Shown piece by piece: positions 8,298 to 18,010 of a stretch of DNA of 64,000 nt. The stretch is taken from positions 1-64,000 of the forward strand of contig DXBJ01000029.1 in assembly GCA_019116585.1 (NCBI GenBank), in the 5' to 3' direction. The notes under the pieces were generated by a model, which made no database searches, was not told the origin of the DNA, and saw only the letters and a list, made by a program, of their open reading frames with translations. This DNA is from Candidatus Faecalibacterium gallistercoris (GTDB lineage Bacteria; Bacillota; Clostridia; Oscillospirales; Ruminococcaceae). The position numbers were made by a program, and so were the translations under genes. The stretch's first letter is position 1. Each line of letters opens with the position of its first letter.

Positions 8298-9095
8298 ATG
8301 AGCTACAAGGACGAATGGCTCGTGATCGAAGCCAACGACGACATTGACGAAACGGAACACCGCGAGCCGAGCGAAGAGCTCTTGTTTTACCGCGCCGTGG
8401 CCAACGGTGAAGTGGACACAGTGCGCAAGAACTGCGAGCAGGGCCGCTTTATGGACACCGACGGGGTGGGGGTCCTGTCCAAGGACCCGGTCACCAATTT
8501 GAAATACCATTTTGTGGTCACCACGGCTATGGTGACCCGGATGTGCAGGCAGTACGGCATGGAGCTGGAACAGGCCTTCCGGATGAGTGATTTTTACATC
8601 CAGAAGCTGGACGATATCCACTCGGTGGAGGAGATCAAGCACCTGCACGACGAGATGGTGATGGACTACGCCGAAAAGATGCGCCGCTACCACCACAACA
8701 ACACCAACTCCAAACACATCAACGCCTGCAAGGAATACATCTATTCCCACATCAAGGAGCGGATCACCATCGAGGACCTGGCAGACGTGCTGGGGGTGTC
8801 GGCCAGCTACCTGTCCCGGCTGTTCAAAAAAGAGACGGGCATCTCGGTCAGCGCCTACATCCGCAACCGGAAGATCGACATGGCCAAAAACCTGCTGCGC
8901 TTCGGCAATGATTCGATGATCGAGATCGCCAACCGGCTGGCCTTTTCATCCCAGAGCCATTTCATCCAGCAGTTCCGGGAGGTGGTGGGGATGACCCCCA
9001 AAAAATACCGGGACACCTACTATATGGTGGAGTGGAACGCCGAGCCTGCCCGCAGCCGCCGGGCCGCGAAACCAGCCCCGGAACAGACCGATTGA
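8298..9095 (+). CDS. AraC-family transcriptional regulator of the beta-glucan locus
   Basis: A 265-residue regulator. The C-terminal ~100 residues form the two helix-turn-helix units of the AraC/XylS family (ITIEDLADVLGVSASYLSRLFKKETG, then FSSQSHFIQQFREVVGMTPKKYR). The N-terminal ~150 residues form a helical sensing domain rather than a cupin; it contains the YesN-like segment LKYHFVVTTAMVTRMC. The start at 8298 has GGAGGAAACTGGG in front; an upstream ATG at 8259 lacks this. It is divergent from the GH16 gene and sits inside the glucan locus, so local control by glucan-derived sugars is likely but inferred. Confidence 0.88.
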   Translation: MSYKDEWLVIEANDDIDETEHREPSEELLFYRAVANGEVDTVRKNCEQGRFMDTDGVGVLSKDPVTNLKYHFVVTTAMVTRMCRQYGMELEQAFRMSDFYIQKLDDIHSVEEIKHLHDEMVMDYAEKMRRYHHNNTNSKHINACKEYIYSHIKERITIEDLADVLGVSASYLSRLFKKETGISVSAYIRNRKIDMAKNLLRFGNDSMIEIANRLAFSSQSHFIQQFREVVGMTPKKYRDTYYMVEWNAEPARSRRAAKPAPEQTD

Positions 9096-9121
9096 ATCCA
9101 CGCCGAAGCATCGGACGCCAA

Positions 9122-9171
9122 AAACACCGCGAAGGCACAACCCTCATGGGGGCTGCGCCTTCGCGGTGTTT
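9122..9171. terminator. Bidirectional terminator
   Basis: A perfect 15-bp stem (AAACACCGCGAAGGC and its complement, 9157-9171) with a 20-nt loop lies between the converging AraC gene and GH94 gene. Confidence 0.85.
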
Positions 9172-9196
9172 CTATTGTGCAGACAGATCACATGGA

Positions 9197-11608
9197 TCAG
9201 AGGACAAGCACGATTTGGTTTTCTGCCTGCAGGGCGTCTGCAGGGATGTAGTTGTCGGGGCAGGGCACGCCGTTGACCGTCAGGCTGCCAAAGCCGGACT
9301 CACGATGGCGCGGGTTCTCCACCCGGATGTGCAGCTTTTTGCCGCGGAAATCTTTCTCCAGGGCAAAGCCGTCCCACTCCGGGGGGATGGCCGGGGCCAG
9401 GCGGAGGCCGTACAGGTCGGGCCGCAGGCCCAGGATGCCCTCCACGCAGCCCACCATTACGGTGGAGGCGGTGCCGGTCAGCCAGTGGACCTGGGAGCGC
9501 CCAAAGTGCTTGCTGGCCGGCCCCTCGGTGAACTGGCCGTAGCAGTAGGGCTCCAGACGGCGGATCTCGGCCCGATCGTTCTGGGCCGCGGGGGCGTTCT
9601 CGGCAAAATAGCCGAAGGCGCGCCGGCCGTGGCCGCAGAGGGCCTCGGCCAGGATCAGCCAGCCCTGGGACTGGGAGAAGATGCCGGCGTTCTCTTTGGT
9701 GCCGGGGTTGTAGATGACGGCCAGCGCGCCGTCAAAGGCGTGGGCGTGGTAGGGCGGGTCCATCAGGACGGCGCCGTAGGCCGTGTTCAGCCGCTGGCTG
9801 ACCCCGTCCATGATGGTCTGCCGCTGGCTGTAGGTGGCCAGGCCGCTGATGACGGCCCAGCTCTGGGGGTTGAGCCAGAAGTTGGCCTCAGGGTCGCCGG
9901 CGGCGCCGATCCGCTCACCGGTCTCGGTGTAGCCGCGGATGAAGCGGTCGCCGTCCCAGCAGAGGGTCTGGATCCGGCTCTCGTATTCGGCCAGCCTGCC
10001 GTCCAGCCACTGGACGTCCGCTTCGGCCCCGCGGTGGCAGGCAAACTGCCGGAGGATCTGCATGGCGTAGTAGAACTGCAGGGCCACAAAGGTGGACTCG
10101 CCGTTGGCGCCCAGCCGCAGGCAGTCGTTCCAGTCGGCGTAGAGGCCGGCGGGCAGGCCGTGGGGGCCCAGGTGGTCCAGCGAGAACTGCACGGCCCGTT
10201 TCAGGTGCTTGTAGACCGTGCCCTCGTCCCGGTTGGCAAAGGGGATCACCTCGTCCAGGAAGGCGGTGTTGCCCGTCTCGGCCACATATTTGTACACGGT
10301 GGGGAACAGCCACAACGCGTCGTCCGCCCGGTAGGCCGGGTGGCCGGTCTCCTGGACATAGGAGAGGTCGTCGGGGGTGTCCTCATGGCCGGGGTCGTGG
10401 GTGAACTTGACCAGGGGCAGCCCGCCGCCGTTGTCCACCTGGGCGGACAGCATGAAGCGGATCTTTTCGCAGGCCATTTCGGGCTCCAGATGGATGATGC
10501 CCTGAATATCCTGCACGGTATCCCGGTAGCCGTAGCCGTTGCGCAGGCCGCAGTAGATGAGGGACGCGGCCCGGGACCACACAAAGGTGATGAAGCAGTT
10601 GTAGGCGTTCCAGGTGTTGAGCATGGTGTTGAAGGCCGGGTCGGGGGTCTGGACCTGCAGATGGCTGAACCGGCCGTACCACTCTGCCTTCAGTTCGTCC
10701 ACTTCCCGGGCGGTCCGGGAGGCGGGGTCGGCGTAGCGCTCCAGGATGGCCGCCGCCTCCGCGGAGGGCTTCATCCCCAGCACGAACGCCACCGTCCTGC
10801 GTTCGCCGGGGGCCAGCTCCACCACACAGGACAAAGCGCCGCAGCTGTTCTCGTTGTAGCTGTCGGTGTTGCCCAAGTCCCCGGCGGCGACGCCGCAGGG
10901 GTCGCCGTAGCTGTGGTAGGGGCCCAGGAACGCCGCCTTGTCCCCGCAGTAGGAGGACACCGGCGCGCCGGCCAGACCGAAGAACCGCTCGGTCACCGTC
11001 TTGTCGTCTACGTCCTCGCCCTGGGGCAGGGCGTCCAGGTTGCCGTGGATCTGCTGGGTGATGCGGTTGCCCTCGAACAGGGTGCGGCTGATGAAGAGGG
11101 AGTATTGCAGGTTGACCTGGTCCTGCTCGTAGTTGCTGTGATTGGTGAACTCGGCGTAACCGGTCAGGGTCAGGCTGCGGGGGCGGTCCGACTCGTTGGC
11201 CACCGTCAGGGCCCAGACCTCATAGGCCTGGCCCCGGGGCACATAGTAGGCGGCCTCCGAGGCGATGCCGGCATAGCTCGCCTTCATTTTGGTGTAGCCC
11301 ATGCCGTGGCGGCACTCGCTCCGGTAGGCGTCCAGAGGCTTTGCCACCGGCTGCCAGGAGGCGGACCAGTAGTCGCCGCTGGCATTGTCCCGCAGATAGA
11401 GGTAGCGGCCGGGCTGGTCGAACTGGTTGAACACATACCGCAGGATCCGGCCGTTGGCGCCGGACCGGGCAAAGCTGTAGCCTCCCGCATGGTTGGAGAT
11501 GATGGCGCCGTACTCCGGCGAGCCCAGATAGTTGACCCAGGGGGCCGGGGTATCGGGGCGATCGATCACGTATTCACGGGCGGCATCGTCAAAGTATCCG
11601 TATCTCAT
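9197..11608 (-). CDS. GH94 disaccharide phosphorylase (cellobiose-phosphorylase type)
   Basis: An 803-residue cytoplasmic enzyme (no signal peptide). Its length and layout fit GH94 cellobiose/chitobiose phosphorylases of about 800 residues: an N-terminal beta-sandwich, then an (alpha/alpha)6 barrel. The GLYADWNDCLRLG motif (residues 488-500) holds the catalytic Asp (D492 or D495), and RNGYGYRDTVQD (356-367) is the typical substrate-binding run. These enzymes split a beta-glucosyl disaccharide with phosphate into alpha-glucose-1-phosphate and glucose, saving ATP. Cellobiose is the family default; laminaribiose or other beta-linked disaccharides cannot be excluded in this locus. It lies 46 bp downstream of the second GH94 gene, same strand. 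Confidence 0.87.
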   Translation of the reverse strand: MRYGYFDDAAREYVIDRPDTPAPWVNYLGSPEYGAIISNHAGGYSFARSGANGRILRYVFNQFDQPGRYLYLRDNASGDYWSASWQPVAKPLDAYRSECRHGMGYTKMKASYAGIASEAAYYVPRGQAYEVWALTVANESDRPRSLTLTGYAEFTNHSNYEQDQVNLQYSLFISRTLFEGNRITQQIHGNLDALPQGEDVDDKTVTERFFGLAGAPVSSYCGDKAAFLGPYHSYGDPCGVAAGDLGNTDSYNENSCGALSCVVELAPGERRTVAFVLGMKPSAEAAAILERYADPASRTAREVDELKAEWYGRFSHLQVQTPDPAFNTMLNTWNAYNCFITFVWSRAASLIYCGLRNGYGYRDTVQDIQGIIHLEPEMACEKIRFMLSAQVDNGGGLPLVKFTHDPGHEDTPDDLSYVQETGHPAYRADDALWLFPTVYKYVAETGNTAFLDEVIPFANRDEGTVYKHLKRAVQFSLDHLGPHGLPAGLYADWNDCLRLGANGESTFVALQFYYAMQILRQFACHRGAEADVQWLDGRLAEYESRIQTLCWDGDRFIRGYTETGERIGAAGDPEANFWLNPQSWAVISGLATYSQRQTIMDGVSQRLNTAYGAVLMDPPYHAHAFDGALAVIYNPGTKENAGIFSQSQGWLILAEALCGHGRRAFGYFAENAPAAQNDRAEIRRLEPYCYGQFTEGPASKHFGRSQVHWLTGTASTVMVGCVEGILGLRPDLYGLRLAPAIPPEWDGFALEKDFRGKKLHIRVENPRHRESGFGSLTVNGVPCPDNYIPADALQAENQIVLVL

Positions 11609-11654
11609 AAATTGCTTCCTTTGTTTGATGTATCTGTTCCCTGCCTGCCTGTTT

Positions 11655-14357
11655 TCAGCAAAGGGTCACGGTGATGCGGTGTTCGGCTGCGGCCGGCAGC
11701 GCTTCCACCATGGCGCGGGGGATCAAGAGGCTGCCCGAGCTGCCTGCACACAGCTCTGCGCCGTCGCACACCGCGGCCCCGATCCGGTAGCTGCCATAGT
11801 CCAGCCTGCCCGGGTTCTGGTAGCAGACCGTCAGCCTGCGCCCGGCAAAGGTGACCTGCACCGCGGCGTGGCCGCCGGCGTCGAACTGCCCGGCGGTCAG
11901 CTTGGGTTCCAGCAGCAGGTCGCCTGCTTCGCCCCGCACCCCAAAGACCTGGGTGATCATGGTCATCATGTACCAGCTGGCCGCGCCGGTAAGGTAGTGG
12001 TACATCCCCCGGCCGTCGGCGCGGAAGTATTCGGGGATGCCGGGATAAATGCGGCTGGTATCGAAATCCAGGGCGGTGTCCGCCAGGGTCTTGAGGGCCT
12101 TCCAGCCCTCCTGCACAAAGCCCCGGCGGTAAAGCGCGTTGGCGTACATCACCGCCATGTGGGAAAAGACCGCCCCGTTTTCCTTTTCGCCGTAGGCAAA
12201 GCCGAACATCCGCCCCAGGTCAAACTTCAGCTCGTGGAAGTCGGTGTTCAGCCGGTAGCCGCCGATCTCCCGGCGGTACAGGTAGCGGTCGGCGCTGGCC
12301 GTGATCTGACGGACCTGGGCGTCGGTGGCCACGCCGCCCATGATGGCAAACACCTGCCCGGTCAGCATCATGCGCACCCCGGTGGGGAAAACGCCTTCCA
12401 CCGCCCGGCCGTGGTCGTCGTAATAGCTGTTGTACCAGCCCAGGCCCTCCCCGGCGTCGATCCACTCGTGGCCCTGCAGCCAGGCAGTCAGCCAGCGGGC
12501 CTTCTGCTCCAGGCTGTCGGCCAGGTCCTCCAGGCGGACCTCCACCCGGCGGCCGCTGATGGTGTGGCGGCAGGCTCCGGCATACTGCTCCAGCAGGCTG
12601 CGCTTGGCCTCCACCTGGTCCAGCACCTCGGGCTGATCGTTCAGCAGGGTCAGGGCTTCTTCCAGGATGGGGGTGCTGCAGGCGCCGGTGGTGCGCTGCA
12701 GCAGCCGGATCATACCCGCCAGCTCCCGCAGGTTGCCGGCGTATGCGCAGGTAAAGGCGACGCTTTCACCGTGGGCAGCGGCCATGTCCAATGCGTCGTT
12801 CCAGTCCGCGCCCCGCAGGCGGTAAACGTTGTGCCGGCCCACCTCATAGAAGGCGGCCAGCTGCTCCACAAGCAGGTGTTCCAGGATGGTGCCCGTATAG
12901 ACCTGCCCGTCGGCTGTGCGCTGCCAGCAGCCCTGGCCGGGCTGGTAGTCGGGGTCGATGCGGGTGCCCCGCATCGCCTGTGCGTCCTTGAAATAGGGGG
13001 CCTGCCGGTCCAGGACAGCCACGTCGCCGGTCTGGTCGATGTACAGCTTGACGGTCATCTGGGGCCACAGGGCGTGGTCCATCCAGACGCGGGCGATGCC
13101 GTTGCGGTCTGCAATGAAATTGCCATCCCCCTCGCCGATGATGGTGGCGTTGGTGCCGTCGATCCGCACGCCGCCAAAGTTCTTTTCGATCATCTGCCCC
13201 ACGCCGGCAGGGTCCATCAAAAGCAGGGACAAGCAGTCCTGCCACAGATCGCGCCAGCCCCGGCCGCCCCGGCCGTAGTCGTGATGGGGCAGGAAGGAGC
13301 AGCCGAACAGCCGCCGCAGAAACGGCTGGAAGCAGACCCATCGCATCAGGCAGTCAAAGTCCCCGTCGCCGGTGGCAAAGCGGACGTTCACCTTTTCCAG
13401 CCAGGCGGCGCGGGTGCGCTCCAGAGCAGCGGCGGCCTTTTCCGGGCTGCCGTACCGCTCCCAGACGGCGCGGATGTCCGTCTCGCTGTCCTCCGCGCCC
13501 AGCACCAGGACGTACTGGACCTGCTGGCCGGGCGCCAAAGTCACCGCCGGGAAGCGGAAGGCTCCCATAGCTTCCCGTCCCTCTGCGGTGCAGCCGGCCG
13601 GCGCGCCGGGCAGCGGCTCAAATACGGCCCGCGGATGCAGGTAGGTGCCGCCCTCCCCCAAAAAGGCTTCCACCGTGGGGAAAAACGCCTCCGGCTGCTG
13701 GCCGCCGGGGCCGCAGCCCCACACGTAATAGATCCGGTGGTTGGGGCGGTGGCCCCGCTCGTCGAAGGACATGGTGGGGCGGACCAGCACGCCGTCCCCG
13801 GTGGTCCAGATGCGGTGCAGCATGGAGGTGACGTTGCGGTGGTCCCGGATGTTGTCCGCGCTGCGTCCGTAGAGGGGAATGGCCGCGGTGGGCGTCACCC
13901 GGCGGGGCTGGTCCGACCGGTTGCGCACCGAGACCAGCAGGATCTCCGCACGGTCGTGCGGGGGGCAGAAGGAGGTGACCGCGGTGTGCAGCCCCATGGC
14001 CTTCCAGCCGCGCTCCAGGGTGTGCCACATCAGGCCGGCGGTCACCGAGCTGTCATCCTGGTCAGGGGTGAAACGGGCGGCTTCCTGCCCGGCCGAAGCG
14101 CCCGCCGCCGAAAAGACCTGGCCTTCCGGCCCGGTCAGCCAGAAGTTGCGCCCCGACCGGTTGTTGTGCAGGTTTTCGGCGCTGACCGGCTCCAGCAGAA
14201 AGCTGTCCTGGTCCAGCTTGGCGTCGCCTCCCAGCGTAGGGGTGACGGAGCTTTTCATCCCGGTTTCCGAGGCCAGCGGAAAGTACAGATAGCTGACATT
14301 TTCGGGCCTGCGGATGGCAAAGCTGCCGTCCCCGTCCACAAAGTGCAGATGGTTCAA
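11655..14357 (-). CDS. GH94 phosphorylase, probably laminaribiose / beta-1,3-oligoglucan type
   Basis: A 900-residue protein. The start is TTG at 14357, preceded by AAAGGAGAGG; the in-frame upstream extension to 14477 has no ribosome site. It is distinct from the neighbouring GH94 in length and sequence. The catalytic motif is RGADWNDALDMA (Asp near 518), with HHDYGRGGRGWRDLWQDCLSLL near 360-380 forming the substrate pocket. Known GH94 laminaribiose phosphorylases are around this size, and the gene lies next to a GH16 laminarinase and a GH3 enzyme. That supports phosphorolysis of beta-1,3-linked glucose units, but the linkage is inferred. It is probably co-transcribed with the next GH94 gene (46 bp gap). 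Confidence 0.82.
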   Translation of the reverse strand: MNHLHFVDGDGSFAIRRPENVSYLYFPLASETGMKSSVTPTLGGDAKLDQDSFLLEPVSAENLHNNRSGRNFWLTGPEGQVFSAAGASAGQEAARFTPDQDDSSVTAGLMWHTLERGWKAMGLHTAVTSFCPPHDRAEILLVSVRNRSDQPRRVTPTAAIPLYGRSADNIRDHRNVTSMLHRIWTTGDGVLVRPTMSFDERGHRPNHRIYYVWGCGPGGQQPEAFFPTVEAFLGEGGTYLHPRAVFEPLPGAPAGCTAEGREAMGAFRFPAVTLAPGQQVQYVLVLGAEDSETDIRAVWERYGSPEKAAAALERTRAAWLEKVNVRFATGDGDFDCLMRWVCFQPFLRRLFGCSFLPHHDYGRGGRGWRDLWQDCLSLLLMDPAGVGQMIEKNFGGVRIDGTNATIIGEGDGNFIADRNGIARVWMDHALWPQMTVKLYIDQTGDVAVLDRQAPYFKDAQAMRGTRIDPDYQPGQGCWQRTADGQVYTGTILEHLLVEQLAAFYEVGRHNVYRLRGADWNDALDMAAAHGESVAFTCAYAGNLRELAGMIRLLQRTTGACSTPILEEALTLLNDQPEVLDQVEAKRSLLEQYAGACRHTISGRRVEVRLEDLADSLEQKARWLTAWLQGHEWIDAGEGLGWYNSYYDDHGRAVEGVFPTGVRMMLTGQVFAIMGGVATDAQVRQITASADRYLYRREIGGYRLNTDFHELKFDLGRMFGFAYGEKENGAVFSHMAVMYANALYRRGFVQEGWKALKTLADTALDFDTSRIYPGIPEYFRADGRGMYHYLTGAASWYMMTMITQVFGVRGEAGDLLLEPKLTAGQFDAGGHAAVQVTFAGRRLTVCYQNPGRLDYGSYRIGAAVCDGAELCAGSSGSLLIPRAMVEALPAAAEHRITVTLC

Positions 14358-14616
14358 TGATACCTCTCCTTTCCTGTACAATATGCTATCCCTATTATAT
14401 AGAAACGGGGCGCGGCCAAAAATCAAAACCGTGTGCAAAAGTGTCAGAATCATGACGTAATTTATGCTTCTGGCCAAAAGCTTGTCAAGGATTTGATATT
14501 TTTTATGGAATTGTTATATATTCGGCTGGAAAAATTCCGTTATAATACAAGTACGAGAAGGGCCCCCGGGACGGGAAAAGCCCCCCTACTGCAAGAACAA
14601 AGAGGAGGTACACACT
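14358..14616. promoter_or_regulatory. Divergent control region between phosphorylase and transporter genes
   Basis: On the plus strand, TTGATA (14493-14498) is followed after 16 bp by TATATA (14515-14520). A second TATAAT lies at 14541-14546 without a good -35. On the minus strand, TATAAT lies around 14395-14400 without a strong -35. Divergent operons of one catabolic locus suggest shared control by the AraC protein, but no clear repeated operator was recognised. Confidence 0.55.
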
Positions 14617-16026
14617 ATGAACACAAGCAAAATCAGCCGCCGCTCTTTCCTGAAGGGCGTGGGCGCCGCAGGCGCCACCGGCCTGCTGGCCGCGTGCGGC
14701 GGCGGTGATTCCACGGCCGCGTCCGGTTCTGCGTCGGGCGGCAGCGCCGCGGCAGAGGGCAAGGTCATCAACATCTACAGCTGGAACGACGAGTTCCGCA
14801 CCCGGCTGGAAGCCGTCTACCCCGAAGTGGAGAGCACCTCGGCCGACGGCACCGTCACCACCCTGAAGGACGGCACCGAGATCCACTGGGTCATCAACCC
14901 CAACCAGGACGGCGTCTACCAGCAGAAGCTGGACGAGGCCCTGCTGAACCAGGCCTCCGGCGCCGCCGACGACAAGGTGGACATCTTCCTGTCCGAGACG
15001 GACTACGTTTACAAATACACCGACGCCGCTGCGGACGTGGCCATGCCCCTGACCGACCTGGGCATCGACCCCGACACCGACCTGGCCGACCAGTACTCCT
15101 TTACCAGGGCCACCGCTTCGGACGCCAACGGCGTGCAGCGCGGCTCCACCTGGCAGTGCTGCCCCGGCCTGCTGGTCTACCGCCGGGACATCGCCCTGGA
15201 CACTTTCGGCACCGACGACCCCGCCGCTGTGGGCGAAAAGACCAAGGATTGGGATACCCTGAAGGCCACCGCCGAAGAGCTGAAAGCCAAGGGCTATTTC
15301 ACCTTTGCCTCCTATGCAGACACCTTCCGCCTGTACGGCAACAGCATCAGTGAGCCCTGGGGCGTGGAAGGCGAGGGCACCATCAAGGTCGACCCCCAGA
15401 TCATGAAGTGGATCAGCGACTCGAAAGAGTGGCTGGACGCCGGCTATCTGGACAAGACCGTCAAGGGCCAGTTCAACGACGACTGGAACAAGTCCATGGG
15501 CTCGGCCTCCAAGGTGTTCGCCTTCCTGCTGCCGGCCTGGGGCATCGACTTTACCCTGGCGCCCAACTGGGACGGGGCCGAGGGCTCCTGGGCCGTCACT
15601 ACTCCGCCGCAGGAGTACAACTGGGGCGGCTCCTACATCCACGCCTGCACCGGCACCGATAACATCGAGCACGTGCGGGACATCATCCTGGCCCTGACCG
15701 CCAACAAGGACAACCTGATCAAGATCTCGAAGGACTACCTGGACTTCACCAACACCGTGAGCGGCATGCAGGAAGCTGCCACCGATGACAGCTTTGCCTC
15801 CGCGTTCCTGGGCGGGCAGAACGCCTATGAGTACTTTGCCCCCGTGGCCGAGAACATCAAGATCGCGCCCCTGTCCTCCTACGACCAGGGCTGCGTCGAG
15901 CTGATCCAGAACGCTTTCAGCGACTACTACCAGGGCAACGTGGACTTTGACCGCGCCAAGGAGAACTTCGAGACCTCCATCATGGAGCGCTATCCCGACA
16001 TCACCGCCGTCCAGTGGCCGGACTGA
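14617..16026 (+). CDS. Sugar ABC transporter solute-binding lipoprotein
   Basis: A 469-residue lipoprotein. The start MNTSKISRRSFLKGVGAAGATGLLAACGGG combines a twin-arginine-like SRRSFLKG motif with a lipobox (LLAAC), so Cys28 would be lipidated after cleavage. A Ser/Ala/Gly linker leads to a type I (cluster 1) carbohydrate-binding fold, with the family-like opening GKVINIYSWNDEFRT. It is followed by two permease genes. The hydrolase and phosphorylase neighbours suggest beta-glucan oligosaccharides as substrate. GAGGAGG precedes the ATG. Confidence 0.9.
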   Translation: MNTSKISRRSFLKGVGAAGATGLLAACGGGDSTAASGSASGGSAAAEGKVINIYSWNDEFRTRLEAVYPEVESTSADGTVTTLKDGTEIHWVINPNQDGVYQQKLDEALLNQASGAADDKVDIFLSETDYVYKYTDAAADVAMPLTDLGIDPDTDLADQYSFTRATASDANGVQRGSTWQCCPGLLVYRRDIALDTFGTDDPAAVGEKTKDWDTLKATAEELKAKGYFTFASYADTFRLYGNSISEPWGVEGEGTIKVDPQIMKWISDSKEWLDAGYLDKTVKGQFNDDWNKSMGSASKVFAFLLPAWGIDFTLAPNWDGAEGSWAVTTPPQEYNWGGSYIHACTGTDNIEHVRDIILALTANKDNLIKISKDYLDFTNTVSGMQEAATDDSFASAFLGGQNAYEYFAPVAENIKIAPLSSYDQGCVELIQNAFSDYYQGNVDFDRAKENFETSIMERYPDITAVQWPD

Positions 16027-16049
16027 GCGCCCTGGCTTGAATGACACAG

Positions 16050-16078
16050 GCCGGCATTTCTTTCCGGCGCCGGCTTTT
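16050..16078 (+). terminator. Hairpin between binding-protein and permease genes
   Basis: The stem GCCGGC / GCCGGC followed by TTTT lies in the 74-bp gap. It probably lowers expression of the permeases relative to the binding protein by partial termination or 3'-end protection. Confidence 0.55.
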
Positions 16079-16100
16079 CCAGAGAAAGGAACGGTGAGTT

Positions 16101-17057
16101 ATGAAGCAGCCAAAACGCAAGCACCTGAGTTATGCAAAGTGGGGATACATTTTTATCCTCCCGTTCTTTCTGTGCTTTTTCATCTTTTCCATGATCCCGC
16201 TGGTGGACACCATCCGTTACAGCTTTTATGAGTACTACCGCTCGGGCATCAAGGAGATCGGGCCCAACTTCATCGGGCTGGAAAACTACAAGAGCCTTTT
16301 TGAGTCGGACCTGTTCAAGTATGCGGGCAACACCCTGCTGCTGTGGCTGATTGGCTTCATCCCGCAGATCGTCATTGCCCTGCTGCTGGCCAACTGGTTC
16401 ACCGATATGCGCCTGAAGATCCGGGGCAAGCAGTTTTTCAAGGTGGTCATCTACCTGCCCAACCTGATCATGGCGTCGGCGTTCGCCATGCTGTTTTTCG
16501 CCCTGTTCTCCAACAGCGGCCCCATCAACTCGATCCTGATGTCCATGGGGATCACCCAGGAGCCCATCGACTTTATGGGCACGGCCTTCGGCACCCGCAG
16601 CCTGGTGGGCCTGATGAACTTCCTGATGTGGTTCGGCAACACCACCATCATGCTGATGGCGGCGATCATGGGCATCAGCCCTGAGATCTTCGAGGCCGCC
16701 GAGCTGGACGGCTGCACCAGTGTCAACCGCTTTTTCCGCATCACCCTGCCTTTGATCCGGCCGATCCTGGCCTATACCCTGATCACCTCGATCATCGGCG
16801 GCCTGCAGATGTTCGACGTGCCCCAGATCCTGACCAACGGCCAGGGCAGCCCGGACCGCACCTCGATGACCCTGATCATGTTCCTGAACAATCACCTCAA
16901 GAGCCGCAACTACGGCATGGCCGGCGCGCTCTCGGTGTTCCTGTTCGTGGTCAGCGGCATCCTGTGCTTCGTCGTCTACCGGATGACCAACGGCAAGGAT
17001 GACACCGCGGTCAAGCCCGCCCACGGGGCGAAAAAGAAAGGAGGCGCGGAGGTATGA
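16101..17057 (+). CDS. Sugar ABC transporter permease (MalF-like)
   Basis: A 318-residue permease with six predicted helices. The EAA loop lies at EIFEAAELDGCTSVNRFFRITLPLIRP (about 197-222), which docks the ATPase. The start at 16101 has AGAAAGGAAC upstream. It overlaps the next permease gene by 4 bp. Together they form the channel for the binding protein just upstream. No ATP-binding subunit is encoded nearby, so a shared MsmX/MsmK-type ATPase elsewhere is expected. Confidence 0.92.
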   Translation: MKQPKRKHLSYAKWGYIFILPFFLCFFIFSMIPLVDTIRYSFYEYYRSGIKEIGPNFIGLENYKSLFESDLFKYAGNTLLLWLIGFIPQIVIALLLANWFTDMRLKIRGKQFFKVVIYLPNLIMASAFAMLFFALFSNSGPINSILMSMGITQEPIDFMGTAFGTRSLVGLMNFLMWFGNTTIMLMAAIMGISPEIFEAAELDGCTSVNRFFRITLPLIRPILAYTLITSIIGGLQMFDVPQILTNGQGSPDRTSMTLIMFLNNHLKSRNYGMAGALSVFLFVVSGILCFVVYRMTNGKDDTAVKPAHGAKKKGGAEV

Positions 17058-17899
17058 AAAACAGACGCGTCAAAATGGGCGAGACGGTCCTTGCCTATGT
17101 CGTGCTGGCGATCCTGTCGTTTTTGTGCCTGTTCTTCTTTTACATCCTGATCATCAACTCCACCCGGTCCCACGCCGACCTGCAGAAGGGTTTTTCCTGG
17201 CTGCCGGGCAACTACTTCTTTGAAAACCTGAAAAACGTGGCCAACGACGGCAGCTTCCCCATGTTCAAGGGCATTGTCAACAGCCTGATCGTGTCCGCGT
17301 CCTCGGCGGCGCTGTGCACTTACTTTTCGGCGCTGACGGCCTATGGGCTGTATGCCTACAATTTCCGGCTGAAAAAGTTCGCCTTCACCTTCATCATGGC
17401 CATCCTGGTCATGCCCACCCAGGTCACCGCCATGGGCTTTCTGCGGCTGATCACCAACATGGGCCTGTACGACACCCTGTGGCCCCTCATCATCCCGTCC
17501 ATCGCGTCCCCCGCGGTCTTTTACTTCATGTACAGCTACCTGAAGTCCTCGCTGCCGCTGTCCCTGGTGGAGGCCGCGCGCATCGACGGCTCGGGCGAGT
17601 TCCACACCTTCAACCGGATCGTGCTGCCCATCATGAAGCCCGCCATCGCGGTGCAGGCCATCTTCAGCTTTGTGGGGTCGTGGAACAACTACTTCGTCCC
17701 CGCCCTGATCATCCAGTCCAAGGACAAGATGACGGTGCCTATCCTGATCGCTACCCTGCGCGGCGCGGATTACATGAACTTTGACATGGGCAAGATCTAC
17801 ATGATGATCATGGTGGCCATCGTGCCGATCATCGTGGTCTATCTCTTCCTTTCCAAGTACATCATTGCCGGCATCACGCTGGGCGGTGTAAAGGAATAA
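17054..17899 (+). CDS. Sugar ABC transporter permease (MalG-like)
   Basis: A 281-residue permease with six helices, overlapping its partner by 4 bp. The EAA motif is VEAARIDGSGEFHTFNRIVLPIMKPAI (about 174-200). It is the last gene of the transport operon and is followed 42 bp later by a strong terminator. No ATPase gene follows, which is common for carbohydrate-uptake-1 systems in Firmicutes that share one ATPase. Confidence 0.92.
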   Translation: MKNRRVKMGETVLAYVVLAILSFLCLFFFYILIINSTRSHADLQKGFSWLPGNYFFENLKNVANDGSFPMFKGIVNSLIVSASSAALCTYFSALTAYGLYAYNFRLKKFAFTFIMAILVMPTQVTAMGFLRLITNMGLYDTLWPLIIPSIASPAVFYFMYSYLKSSLPLSLVEAARIDGSGEFHTFNRIVLPIMKPAIAVQAIFSFVGSWNNYFVPALIIQSKDKMTVPILIATLRGADYMNFDMGKIYMMIMVAIVPIIVVYLFLSKYIIAGITLGGVKE

Positions 17900-17941
17900 G
17901 CTTTCTCCAATTTCTCCTTCTTCTTCAACACACACGTCTGG

Positions 17942-17978
17942 GAAAAGCCGCCATGGTCCACAGCTATGGCGGCTTTTC
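17942..17978 (+). terminator. Terminator of the transporter operon
   Basis: A 13-bp stem (GAAAAGCCGCCAT with ATGGCGGCTTTTC) with an 11-nt loop; its arms contain the A and T runs, so it may work in both directions. Confidence 0.85.
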
Positions 17979-18010
17979 TCCACGGCTGCCATTTTATACG
18001 GAGGTCACTT

